Below are positions 36,408 to 43,583 of a stretch of 53,998 bases of DNA, piece after piece (within the stretch, counting starts at the first letter, position 1; each line of letters opens with the position of its first letter). The DNA is from Bacteroidia bacterium (GTDB lineage: Bacteria; Bacteroidota; Bacteroidia; Chitinophagales; Saprospiraceae). The translations under genes were made by a program, and so were the position numbers. The DNA lies in assembly GCA_030430845.1 (NCBI GenBank), contig JAUIKE010000040.1, positions 1 to 53,998 on the forward strand. Reading direction: 5' to 3'. The notes below the pieces were generated by a model. It was not told where the DNA came from. It ran no database searches and saw only the letters and a program-made list of their open reading frames with translations.

Positions 36408-37358
36408 ATGCGCCTCTACCTAGCCGTCACCGACTCCCAATGGTTCCGCTACCTCAGCCAGCTGGAGCCACCCGCCGAAGACATCAACTTCTGGCAGCCC
36501 CGTGGTACGCAAGGATTTAAGGTATTGCCCGTCGGAGGCCCCTTTTTATTCAAGCTCAAAGCACCCGATAATGCTATTGGAGGCGTCGGCTGGTTCAGTT
36601 CGTACACCCGCCTGCCCTTGAACATGGCCTGGGAAGTCTTTCAGGAACGAAACGGCTGTGCTCACTTCCCTGAGTTTCGGGATAAGATTCAGAATTACCG
36701 CCGAAGATTTGGTGATACCAGTGTTAACCCACAGATCGGCTGCATCATTCTCACCGACCCCGTTTTTTTCCAGCCCGAAGATTGGATCGAACTGCCACCA
36801 GACTGGAAGCCCAGTATTGTTCAGGGCAAATCTTATGATACCAGTACAGCCATTGGGAAAGAGTTGTGGTCTAAAATCGCGTACAAACTGCAAAAGTATC
36901 GCTGGTTTGACCGTCCGGTGGAAGAGAAAAGTCAGTTAGTCAGGGAACCTGTAGAAGCAGAATACAGAGACGTACTAGCGCGCGTACGCGTAGGCCAGGG
37001 CACTTTCCGCACGCTTATCACGGATGCCTATCAGCGGCGCTGCTCGATCACAGGGGAGAAAACACTACCGGCCCTGGAAGCTGCACATATCAAACCTTAT
37101 GCGGCTTCCGGCCCGCACCGGACGTCCAATGGACTTTTACTCAGGTCAGATATACACCGATTGTATGACAGCGGATACCTGACTGTCACTAAAGATTACC
37201 GAGTAGAGGTCAGTAGGCGCATCAAAGAAGAATTCGAAAACGGAAAAGAATACTACCGCTTCCACGGGAAATCTCTACTGATTTTACCTGAGCAATTAGC
37301 AGACCAGCCTGAACAACAGTATATTGAGTGGCATAATAATCATGTGTATGCTGGCTGA
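36408..37358 (+). CDS. HNH endonuclease with N-terminal PUA/EVE-like reader domain
   Basis: 316 aa. The N-terminal 160 residues (FLFKLKAPDNAIGGVGWFSSY) have the signature of the PUA/ASCH/EVE-like group linked to recognition of modified bases in Type IV restriction enzymes. The C-terminal part is an HNH nuclease: RRCSITGEK, then EAAHIKPYA (first His), GPHRTSNGLLLRSDIHRLYD (Asn and second His). Architecture suggests modification-dependent cleavage of foreign DNA. It is GC-richer than the genes before it. Last gene of the island run; the next gene (mazG) starts 109 bp on. Confidence 0.88.
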   Translation: MRLYLAVTDSQWFRYLSQLEPPAEDINFWQPRGTQGFKVLPVGGPFLFKLKAPDNAIGGVGWFSSYTRLPLNMAWEVFQERNGCAHFPEFRDKIQNYRRRFGDTSVNPQIGCIILTDPVFFQPEDWIELPPDWKPSIVQGKSYDTSTAIGKELWSKIAYKLQKYRWFDRPVEEKSQLVREPVEAEYRDVLARVRVGQGTFRTLITDAYQRRCSITGEKTLPALEAAHIKPYAASGPHRTSNGLLLRSDIHRLYDSGYLTVTKDYRVEVSRRIKEEFENGKEYYRFHGKSLLILPEQLADQPEQQYIEWHNNHVYAG

Positions 37359-37466
37359 ACAGGCATAACACTTTCTACTTTTTCACTCTCGGGCGACATC
37401 CATATCATCAATCTAAAGCTTGATGACCAGACATCCTGAATGGATGTGGTCCAATAAACCACCACC

Positions 37467-37799
37467 ATGACCGACATCCAACAACTCACCAAAGCCATCC
37501 TCCAATTCCGCGACGAGCGCGACTGGGCCCAATTCCATTCCGGAAAAGACCTCGCCACCCTGCTCAACGTCGAAGCAGGCGAACTACTCGAGCTGTTCCT
37601 CTGGAAACAGCACGACGAAGCCGTCAACATGGACAAACTGAAAGATGAACTGGCCGATGTCCTCTACGCCGCCCTGCTCCTGGCTGCCCATTATGAACTG
37701 GATGTGAAAGAAATCGTCCTGAAAAAACTGGAGAAGAATCGGCAGAAGTATCCAGTGGAGAGGGCGAAGGGGCGGAAGGAAAAGTATGATGAGTTGTAA
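37467..37799 (+). CDS. MazG-like nucleotide pyrophosphohydrolase (copy 1)
   Basis: 110 aa all-alpha NTP pyrophosphatase of the MazG/iMazG/dCTPase (RS21-C6) group. The magnesium-binding acidic motifs are EAGELLELF (E-x2-E type) and DELADVLYAA (E-x2-D). Length is standard for the single-domain type, which hydrolyses (modified) dCTP or other dNTPs to monophosphates. It differs by only three residues from the copy at 39286. It lies beside a defence island, where nucleotide-pool enzymes can play an antiviral part, but house-cleaning is equally likely. Confidence 0.88.
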   Translation: MTDIQQLTKAILQFRDERDWAQFHSGKDLATLLNVEAGELLELFLWKQHDEAVNMDKLKDELADVLYAALLLAAHYELDVKEIVLKKLEKNRQKYPVERAKGRKEKYDEL

Positions 37800-37800
37800 G

Positions 37801-37925
37801 TATAAAATAGTGCTTTTGGGCCGCAGGCCAAATAGTGCCATCCGTGAAATCCGCTAAATCCGTAAAAATCTGTGGTTCAGACGGAGATGCAGCAGAAAAA
37901 CTATGATAATCAACGCCCAGCTTAA
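37801..37925 (-). repeat. Intergenic repeat, GAACC(A/G)CGGATTTT block with terminal hairpin
   Basis: GGGCCGCAGGCC hairpin, then on the minus strand TCTGAACCACAGATTTTTAC and GGATTTAGCGGATTTCACGG. Same family as at 9940, 13402, 39619 and 44456. Confidence 0.75.
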
Positions 37926-37933
37926 ACCTCGCC

Positions 37934-38059
37934 CTACACACACACACCAGCCTCCGCCTTAAACTCCCCATCATCCATTTTCCCAATCAACAAAGTCCCC
38001 ACTTCATAAAACTCATACTCCTCATCCTCATCCAATTCCTCGGTGAAGGTAAAGAGCCC
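37934..38059 (-). pseudogene. Truncated copy of the small acidic gene at 39752
   Basis: Minus-strand translation reads GLFTFTEELDEDEEYEFYEV then GTLLIGKMDDGEFKAEAGV, matching the C-terminal half of the 82 aa protein at 39752-40000. The first roughly 39 codons are absent: homology ends where the AbiEi-bearing segment begins. An ACACACACAC tract at the 3' end replaces the normal stop context. Confidence 0.8.
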
Positions 38060-38132
38060 TATATAAATGCTTCCACCAGAGTATAAGCTTGACATTTGTG
38101 TAAAATCGTCTTATTTTGTTCACAAAATTAAA

Positions 38133-38149
38133 TTGTTCACGTTACGTGA
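38133..38149. promoter_or_regulatory. Palindrome upstream of the AbiEi gene, likely operator
   Basis: GTTCACGTTACGTGAAC is a perfect 7-3-7 palindrome 13 bp before the ATG, with a further half-site GTTCAC at 38118-38123. AbiEi antitoxins are known to bind inverted repeats in their own promoter, so an autoregulatory operator is likely. Confidence 0.55.
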
Positions 38150-38162
38150 ACGTAATACAAAT

Positions 38163-39140
38163 ATGAACGTGAAAAACAAAGCCATCATCCAAAAGGCAGT
38201 AGAGCAGTTAAAAAAGCTGTTGAAACATCCCGTGAAATGGGAAGAAAACGGCCTTTTGGATGGAAAAATAAACTTAGAATATGATGGGTACAGATTGACT
38301 TTCCCGGGAGTTGTAAAAAAGGAGATCAGAAGCTATCACTTTCCAGAACTGGAAAAATATAAAGAGACACATGGCCCATTCATTCTGATAGCCGATACAT
38401 TATTTACTAATCAGAGAAAAATTCTACAAGCCAAAGGTATCAATTATGTAGATACACACGGGAATGCCTACATAAAAAAAGGCCCCGTATTCATTTTTGT
38501 AGATCGCCCTACCAAGCAAAAAGTTGAAAAAGAGACGGGCAACCGGGCATTTACCCCAACAGGCTTAAAAGTGGTCTTGCAGCTATTATTGGACAAAGAG
38601 CTGATCAATGCAACGCAAAGGGCCATAGCAGATAAGGCTAATGTAGCCTTGGGCAACATTCCTCAAGTAATTGCCGGACTTAAAGAAACGGGCTATTTAA
38701 TCGCACTGAACAAAAAGGAGTACCTGTGGAAAAACCGCAGAGAGCTGCTGGAAAGATGGATCAAGGAATATGAAACCGCCCTAATCCCCAAAATACAAAA
38801 AGGCAGGTATCGATTGGAAGAGAATTGGAGAGACCTTGAATTGGATGAAAAAGACACCTGGGGAGGAGAAGCTGCGGGGGAATTGATGACCCAGTATTTA
38901 CGGGCCGAAAATCTGATTTTATATACCAAAGCAACCCGAAATGAGCTGATGGGTCAATACCGGTTCATTCCAGATAAAAAGGGCAAGGTGTTCGTGCGGG
39001 AGAAATTCTGGACGGATAATCGTCAGCAACGAAATGCGCCCCCTATTCTGGTCTATGCTGACCTGATTTTAACCGACAATCAAAGATGCCTGGATACGGC
39101 ACAAATCATTTTTGATGAATACATCGAACGAGAGTTATAA
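38163..39140 (+). CDS. Type IV toxin-antitoxin AbiEi-family antitoxin
   Basis: 325 aa from the ATG at 38163 (MNVKNKAIIQKAV); the longer frame to 38067 would run through the operator. The central part has a winged-helix-like segment (TQRAIADKANVALGNIPQVIAGLKETGYL) consistent with DNA binding, preceded by INYVDTHGNAYI and followed by LLERWIKEYE and TWGGEAAGELM, blocks shared with the paralogous gene at 44746. AbiEi normally represses its operon and counters the AbiEii nucleotidyltransferase toxin. Here the toxin gene that overlaps its 3' end is truncated to 53 codons, so the antitoxin is orphaned. Confidence 0.82.
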   Translation: MNVKNKAIIQKAVEQLKKLLKHPVKWEENGLLDGKINLEYDGYRLTFPGVVKKEIRSYHFPELEKYKETHGPFILIADTLFTNQRKILQAKGINYVDTHGNAYIKKGPVFIFVDRPTKQKVEKETGNRAFTPTGLKVVLQLLLDKELINATQRAIADKANVALGNIPQVIAGLKETGYLIALNKKEYLWKNRRELLERWIKEYETALIPKIQKGRYRLEENWRDLELDEKDTWGGEAAGELMTQYLRAENLILYTKATRNELMGQYRFIPDKKGKVFVREKFWTDNRQQRNAPPILVYADLILTDNQRCLDTAQIIFDEYIEREL

Positions 39141-39276
39141 ACAATTAGCTGTTCCTTACTTCAAGGAAGTATTTGAGATCATTGATGATATCATGGTGTC
39201 AGAAGGGTATCCATATTACCTGATAGGATCAAATGCAATGGCTTTGGAGTTATTAAAAAAAGGCATAGAAGAATAA
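39115..39276 (+). pseudogene. AbiEii-like nucleotidyltransferase toxin, N-terminal fragment
   Basis: An open frame of 53 codons begins at ATG 39115, overlapping the antitoxin's end by 26 bp, as expected for an abiEi-abiEii pair. The product contains YFKEVFEIIDDIMVSEGYPY then YLIGSNAMALELL, resembling the first helix and strand of AbiEii nucleotidyltransferases (the YxLIGGxAxxL region). It stops at TAA 39274-39276, inside the first bases of the second duplication copy. The catalytic GSxxxxxxDxD-type residues and the rest (about 200 aa) are missing, so it is not functional. Confidence 0.75.
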
Positions 39277-39285
39277 ACCACCACC

Positions 39286-39618
39286 ATGACCGACATCCAA
39301 CAACTCACCAAAGCCATCCTCCAATTCCGCGACGAACGCGACTGGGCCCAATTCCATTCCGGGAAAGATCTCGCCACCCTGCTCAACGTCGAAGCAGGCG
39401 AACTACTCGAGCTGTTCCTCTGGAAACAGCACAACGAAGCCGTCAACATAGACAAACTGAAAGACGAACTGGCCGATGTCCTCTACGCCGCCCTGCTCCT
39501 GGCTGCCCATTATGAACTGGATGTGAAAGAAATCGTCCTGAAAAAACTGGAGAAGAATCAGCAGAAGTATCCAGTGGAGAGGGCGAAGGGGCGGAAGGAA
39601 AAATATGATGAGTTGTAA
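39286..39618 (+). CDS. MazG-like nucleotide pyrophosphohydrolase (copy 2)
   Basis: 110 aa, same family and motifs as the gene at 37467 (EAGELLELF, DELADVLYAA). Three substitutions separate the proteins (Asp to Asn after KQH, Met to Ile before DKLKDEL, Arg to Gln before QKYPVE), none at the metal-binding positions, so both may be active. Start context ACCACCATGACC is identical in the two copies. The upstream neighbour is the broken toxin gene, whose stop lies in the duplicated leader. Confidence 0.88.
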   Translation: MTDIQQLTKAILQFRDERDWAQFHSGKDLATLLNVEAGELLELFLWKQHNEAVNIDKLKDELADVLYAALLLAAHYELDVKEIVLKKLEKNQQKYPVERAKGRKEKYDEL

Positions 39619-39745
39619 GTATAAAATAGTGCTTTTGGGCCGCAGGCCAAATAGTGCCCTCTGTGAAATCAGCTAAATCCGCGAAAATCCGTGGTTCAGA
39701 CAGGGATATTGCAGAAAACTATGATAATTCACGGCAGACTTAAAA
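39619..39745 (-). repeat. Intergenic repeat, GAACCACGGATTTT block (copy after mazG 2)
   Basis: Minus strand: TCTGAACCACGGATTTTCGC then GGATTTAGCTGATTTCACAG and a GGCCTGCGGCCC hairpin. Matches the element after mazG copy 1. Confidence 0.75.
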
Positions 39746-39751
39746 GTCGCC

Positions 39752-40000
39752 CTACGCCTCCACCCCAGCCTCCGCCTTAAACTCCCCAGCCTCCAATTTC
39801 CCAATCAACAAAGTCCCAACTTCATAAAATTCATACTCATCATCCTCGTCCAGGTCCTCTTCGGTAAGGGTAAACAAGCCCACCTGCCCATCCTCGCGCA
39901 GCCATTCCAGGCGAGCCAGCACAGGCGCCCAGGCATCAAACCAAACGCCGTTGCTCAGGGCTCGAATATATACAGTGGTTTCTTCTCCGATCTTCATCAT
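39752..40000 (-). CDS. Small acidic hypothetical protein
   Basis: 82 aa, very acidic (EEDLDEDDEYEFYE), no signal or membrane segment. Two adjacent ATGs (40000 and 39997) are possible starts. I do not recognise a family. That it is real is supported by its partial copy at 37934-38059, in which substitutions keep the reading frame and amino-acid character (EED to EEL, LEAG to MDDG). Convergent with mazG copy 2. Confidence 0.6.
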   Translation of the reverse strand: MMKIGEETTVYIRALSNGVWFDAWAPVLARLEWLREDGQVGLFTLTEEDLDEDDEYEFYEVGTLLIGKLEAGEFKAEAGVEA

Positions 40001-40159
40001 TTGAAATTGAAAGGTGCTACTTGCCAGATCAAACAGCCAACAAAATCGACTACTATCCAGTTCCCCTGCTGATCGTAGATTTTAGTGTAAGTAATACCTT
40101 TTCGGGATGGGTGAAGGCCAGTTTCCCTAAAACGGCCGCCCCTGCCCTCCGAAGCGAAG

Positions 40160-40240
40160 GAGACATCCTGGTCATCCTACCCATCCTGCGCGCTCACAGA
40201 GCGCATCTCGGTACAGACGGGGGGGTGTGCAAAAATCCAC
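40160..40240 (-). repeat. AGGATG-block intergenic repeat, inverted fragment
   Basis: CATCCTGGTCATCCTACCCA followed by a GCGCTC-ACA-GAGCGC hairpin and GTACAGACGG; the reverse complement is the GTCTGTAC/AGGATG module seen at 13402 and 14566. Confidence 0.7.
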
Positions 40241-40261
40241 AATAACTACCGGCCGACATCA

Positions 40262-40450
40262 ATGTCGCACTACAAAGCCGTCCTCGCCGACAAAGACAAA
40301 ACCGCCAAATGGCTCGCCGAACAAGTAGGACGAGACAGATCCACCGTCTCTCGCTGGTGTACCAATGACATTCAACCGCCCCTGGAAGTGCTGTTCCAAA
40401 TTGCAGAGGTATTGGAGGTGGATGTGTGTGAATTACTAGCCAAACAATAA
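40262..40450 (+). CDS. XRE-family helix-turn-helix regulator
   Basis: 62 aa Cro/C1-type DNA-binding protein. The recognition region reads WLAEQVGRDRSTVSRWCTND, followed by the usual PPLEVLFQIAEVLEVDVCELL ending. The length equals a single HTH_3 domain. Many relatives are free-standing regulators. The gene is bracketed by AGGATG-type repeats, without an obvious operon partner. It may regulate itself or the neighbouring small genes; nothing more can be deduced. Confidence 0.82.
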   Translation: MSHYKAVLADKDKTAKWLAEQVGRDRSTVSRWCTNDIQPPLEVLFQIAEVLEVDVCELLAKQ

Positions 40451-40459
40451 GGCCATTTC

Positions 40460-40545
40460 CGCAGGAAATCGGCCGCCCCATCCTACTCATCCTACCCATC
40501 CTCCGCGCTCCACCGGAGCGCATCCTAGTACAGACGAGGGGCATG
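40460..40545 (-). repeat. AGGATG-block intergenic repeat, inverted copy
   Basis: CCATCCTACTCATCCTACCC, a GCGCTCC-ACC-GGAGCGC hairpin, and GTACAGACGAGG: the same module as at 40160 with different hairpin arms. Confidence 0.75.
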
Positions 40546-40711
40546 CACCAAACAACTCCCCCCTCCCCCTCATCAACCTAAAGGTCGACAACCTGACATC
40601 CTAAAGGATGTAGTCCAATTCCCCCCCGTTACCATTTCCTTAAAACCGCCCCATTCCTTGGCCCTTCCCCTCCTTTTTCCCAACTTAGACTCACCATCAA
40701 CACCCGACCAC

Positions 40712-41560
40712 ATGACCGCCCGCAAAGAAAGACACCAATTCAACTTTTGGCAATCGCCCCAACTGGCCAACCTGACCTTCAGCCACGGCGAGTACGGCGA
40801 GTTTGAGTTCCTGCCCCATTTTCATGAATACTACATCTTCCAGATCGTCGAGCAAGGAACCAATGTAGGGATCTGCCAGGGCAAAAAATTTCACCTGCAA
40901 CCGGGCGATGTGCTGATGATGAATCCAGGCGAGATCCATACGGGCGCCTCGGCCGACAGGCACTGGCTCCGCTACCAGGGCATCTGCCCGGAGGTGACTC
41001 AACTACAGTCTTTCCTGAAACTGATGGAATTTACCGACCAAAACATCCCCGAATTTACCCACATGCAGATCCACGCACCAGCCCTGGCCACTCAAATAAA
41101 AGAACTCATACAAGCCAGCCGGCAAGAAGAGGACACCCTCTACCTCCAAAGCCTGACCATCGATGTTTTCCAGCAACTCTTCCGGCAACATTCTACGCTC
41201 CAACCGCAATCGTCCCGCACGAAGCAAGACCTGACTAAGGTCAAAAAGGCCATTTCCTTCATCCGCGATCAATACAACCAATCTTTTTCCCTGGAAGAAC
41301 TCAGCGCTTTTTGCCACTCTGATCCTTGCTACTTGATAAAGGTGTTTAAGAAAAAAACAGGACTCACCCCCTATCAATACCTGCGTAACTACCGGATCGA
41401 ACTGGCTAAGAAAAAGTTACAACAGGACATCCCCATCTGTGAAGTCGCCCTCGAACTGGGCTTTTTCGACCAAAGCCATTTTCACCGCCATTTCAAACCC
41501 ATCACCGGATTAACACCTTTCCAGTACAAAAGACAATTCCGTACAAGATTTAAAGCCTAA
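40712..41560 (+). CDS. AraC-family transcriptional regulator
   Basis: 282 aa from ATG 40712. The N-terminal cupin-like sensing domain has FLPHFHEYYIFQIVEQG and GDVLMMNPGEIHTG. The C-terminal about 100 residues are the double HTH: FSLEELSAFCHSDPCYLIKV, YRIELAKKKL and EVALELGFFDQSHFHRHFK. An 18-codon extension to 40658 is open but proline-rich and unlikely. The next gene on the strand encodes a secreted DJ-1/PfpI protein, a possible target. Confidence 0.9.
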   Translation: MTARKERHQFNFWQSPQLANLTFSHGEYGEFEFLPHFHEYYIFQIVEQGTNVGICQGKKFHLQPGDVLMMNPGEIHTGASADRHWLRYQGICPEVTQLQSFLKLMEFTDQNIPEFTHMQIHAPALATQIKELIQASRQEEDTLYLQSLTIDVFQQLFRQHSTLQPQSSRTKQDLTKVKKAISFIRDQYNQSFSLEELSAFCHSDPCYLIKVFKKKTGLTPYQYLRNYRIELAKKKLQQDIPICEVALELGFFDQSHFHRHFKPITGLTPFQYKRQFRTRFKA

Positions 41561-41578
41561 GTAGTGAGAAATTTATGG

Positions 41579-41617
41579 GGCTGTCTCATCCGCCTAGGGG
41601 CGGATTCGACGCCCCAT
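41579..41617. repeat. CCGCC-TAG-GGCGG hairpin after the AraC gene
   Basis: Imperfect hairpin GGGGCTGTCTCATCCGCC-TAG-GGGCGGATTCGACGCCCC, 18 bp after the stop. It pairs with the perfect hairpin 10 bp on; a related combination in the opposite order occurs at 48421-48531. Confidence 0.65.
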
Positions 41618-41626
41618 ATAATTTTA

Positions 41627-41683
41627 TTTAGGAAGCGTGTTTTAGGGAAAAACTTCGTTTTTCCCTAAAACACGCTTCCTAAA
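41627..41683. repeat. Long perfect hairpin, 27-bp arms with loop TTC
   Basis: Arms 41627-41653 and 41657-41683 are exactly complementary. The inner part (GGGAAAAACTTCGTTTTTCCC) is close to the inner parts at 47305, 48421 and 53958, whereas the outer part (AGGAAGCGTGTTTTA) differs. Confidence 0.9.
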
Positions 41684-41751
41684 AGAAGATTATTGGCAGG
41701 CGAAACCCGTACGGATGATACAGCCTAATAAAAAATAAAATCCGACTATTT

Positions 41752-43008
41752 ATGAAAAAAGTAATCACCCTACTGTTTTCGGTATGGCTGCTGGCGCATA
41801 CCGCTTTTGCCCAGGCCCAAAGAGAAGTCAAAAATGTGGCCATCTTCGTGCATGAAGGGGTCGAATTGTTCGATTTTGCCGGGCCCGGCGAGGTTTTTGT
41901 CGCGGCCGGCCGGCATAGCTCGGCTATTGGCTTTAATGTGTACACCGTAGCAGCGTCTACCGACGAAATCACCAGCCAAACCTTCCTCAAGGTCATTCCG
42001 AATTATTCCATCGATGATTGTCCGCCACCAGATGTACTGGTGCTGCCCGGCGGTGCCACGGGCATTCCACTCCGCAACCCCAAGGTGATCGAGTGGATAC
42101 AGCAAGCCCACGAGGGTACGGATATCACGCTCTCAGTTTGTACTGGTGCCTTTTTATTGGGGAAAGCCGGTTTGCTGGAGGGATTGAAGGCCACTACTCA
42201 TTGGAGTTCTATAGATGGTCTGCGCAGCCAGTACCCGAATACGGAAGTATTGGAAGAGACCAAGTTTGTGGATAACGGCCGCATCGTTACCTCGGGTGGC
42301 GTCTCTTCCGGTACGGAAGGCGCCCTGCATGTTGTACGCCGACTGGCCGGTAATGAAACAGCCCAGCAAGTGGCTCGCTACATGGAGTACAACGGCTGGG
42401 ATGACCGCATCGGCCTGGTGGAAAAAGAGAATCCGCTGATAGCCATGATTAAAGAAAAGGGTTTTGAGAAAGCTGCCTCTAAAATGAAAGAACATCCCGT
42501 TTTTTACGGAGAGCTGCTTAATCTGGGCACAGATTTATTCGAACAGGGAGAGACCCCTCAAGCCCTTCCCATTTTTGAATATTTGGCGAAAAAATATCCG
42601 GTCAGCGAGCCTAATATTTTTCTGAATAAAATCTATAAAAAAACGGGGAAACCGATTCCCATTTCCGAAGAGGAGCTCTTGAGCCTGTTCAGGCAAGGAA
42701 AGGTCGAACAAGGGATTTCAGTATATAAAGAAAACCGCAAAAAATTCCCCGACCGCTTCATCTTTAGCGAGCACAGCATGAACCTCCTGGGTTATCAACT
42801 AATGTATCAAAAGAAAATGGAAACTGCCCTTCAGGTTTTGGAATTAAACGCCAAGGAATACCCGGACTCCTTCAACGTCTGGGATAGCCTGGCGGAATGC
42901 CACATGAAGTCGGGCAATAAAGACCTGGCGAGGAAGTATTACAAAAAATCCCTGGAGTTAAATCCGGAGAATCAAAATGCCGCCAAAATGCTGGAATCCC
43001 TGGATTAA
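41752..43008 (+). CDS. Exported DJ-1/PfpI-family protein with C-terminal TPR repeats
   Basis: 418 aa. A signal peptide (MKKVITLLFSVWLLAHTAFA) precedes a DJ-1/PfpI class I glutamine-amidotransferase-like domain (about 25-215), with nucleophile-elbow Cys130 in LSVCTGAFLLGKAGLL and Glu in HEGVELFDFAGP, as in the sensing domain of FtrA-type regulators. After a linker (about 215-265) come two to three TPR-like helices (FNVWDSLAECHMKSGNKDLARKYY is the clearest). Export of a DJ-1 protein is unusual. It follows an AraC regulator gene, whose family often carries this same domain, so a split sensor pair is possible. Enzyme activity cannot be inferred. Confidence 0.85.
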   Translation: MKKVITLLFSVWLLAHTAFAQAQREVKNVAIFVHEGVELFDFAGPGEVFVAAGRHSSAIGFNVYTVAASTDEITSQTFLKVIPNYSIDDCPPPDVLVLPGGATGIPLRNPKVIEWIQQAHEGTDITLSVCTGAFLLGKAGLLEGLKATTHWSSIDGLRSQYPNTEVLEETKFVDNGRIVTSGGVSSGTEGALHVVRRLAGNETAQQVARYMEYNGWDDRIGLVEKENPLIAMIKEKGFEKAASKMKEHPVFYGELLNLGTDLFEQGETPQALPIFEYLAKKYPVSEPNIFLNKIYKKTGKPIPISEEELLSLFRQGKVEQGISVYKENRKKFPDRFIFSEHSMNLLGYQLMYQKKMETALQVLELNAKEYPDSFNVWDSLAECHMKSGNKDLARKYYKKSLELNPENQNAAKMLESLD

Positions 43009-43073
43009 GCATAGGACATCCCGAATTTTTGAGGCAATTTATAAAGCCTTGCTTTTCAATTATTTATTTCTTT

Positions 43074-43135
43074 GTTGTTCGTTGTCCGTTGCTCGTTTTT
43101 CGCGATTAAACGAGTAACTAACAACGAGCAACTAA
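43074..43135. repeat. GTTGTTCGTTG-type inverted repeat
   Basis: GTTGTTCGTTGTCCGTTGCT with CGTTTTTCGCG and an inverted echo AACGAGTAACTAACAACGAG. The unit is the same as in the heptamer array at 1-126. Confidence 0.55.
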
Positions 43136-43196
43136 TTAAAAGTCAAGGTTTAGTTAAATAGCCTATTTTCTTAAATTCTCTTTTAAAAAATAGGGG

Positions 43197-43567
43197 ATGA
43201 GTCATGCGAATCAGGGGTTAAGATGAGGTGTTAAAAAACCTATTAAATCCTAATCAAAAATTATTTTTTCATGTCGACCGGCCTCCTGATTGTAGCTTTG
43301 TTTGTTAGGTTCCGTAGGAACGATATATCAATAGCCCCATGCTTTAGCTTGGGGATGGTAGGTGGCACCCTAATTTATTCGCCCCAGCGGGGCAGTAAGC
43401 CCGCCCCTACAGGGCTTCAATAATGCTTATCCCCCTTTTCCCACGGCTGAAGCCATGGGCTATAAAAAGGCCCCGCCTATGGCAGGTTTATGATCTAAAT
43501 ATGGTACAAATTATTTCAAGACAGTAAGCGGCTGCTCTCTTTTCCACCCCTGATTCGCATGAGTCAT
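43197..43567. mobile_element. MITE-like element with 22-bp terminal inverted repeats
   Basis: 43197-43218 and 43546-43567 are inverted repeats with one mismatch (core CATGCGAATCAGGGGT). The 371-bp interior has no gene. It holds a TTCCGTAGGAAC palindrome, a CCCATGCTTTAGCTTGGGG hairpin, a GCCCCAGCGGGGC hairpin and CCCACGGCTGAAGCCATGGG, typical of REP-like Bacteroidota intergenic repeats. Either a non-autonomous transposon that captured REP-like units, or a REP cluster that happens to be flanked by inverted repeats. Confidence 0.6.
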
Positions 43568-43583
43568 GTTAATCCAAAAGATT

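Larger units (their letters stand above)
37453..38059. repeat. Direct duplication, copy 1 (mazG-like gene plus downstream DNA)
   Basis: AATAAACCACCACCATGACC begins here and again at 39272. Near-identical through the mazG gene, then about 80-90% similar through the following spacer and the 3' part of a small minus-strand gene. Homology ends about 38059. Confidence 0.85.
39272..39890. repeat. Direct duplication, copy 2
   Basis: Second copy of the 37453-38059 segment, here continuing into an intact small acidic gene. The coding part is almost identical to copy 1, while the spacer has more substitutions. Confidence 0.85.

Noticed and set aside
40021..40245. 74-residue frame upstream of the XRE regulator
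   Set aside because: Its second half is coded by an AGGATG-type repeat and it shows no family resemblance.
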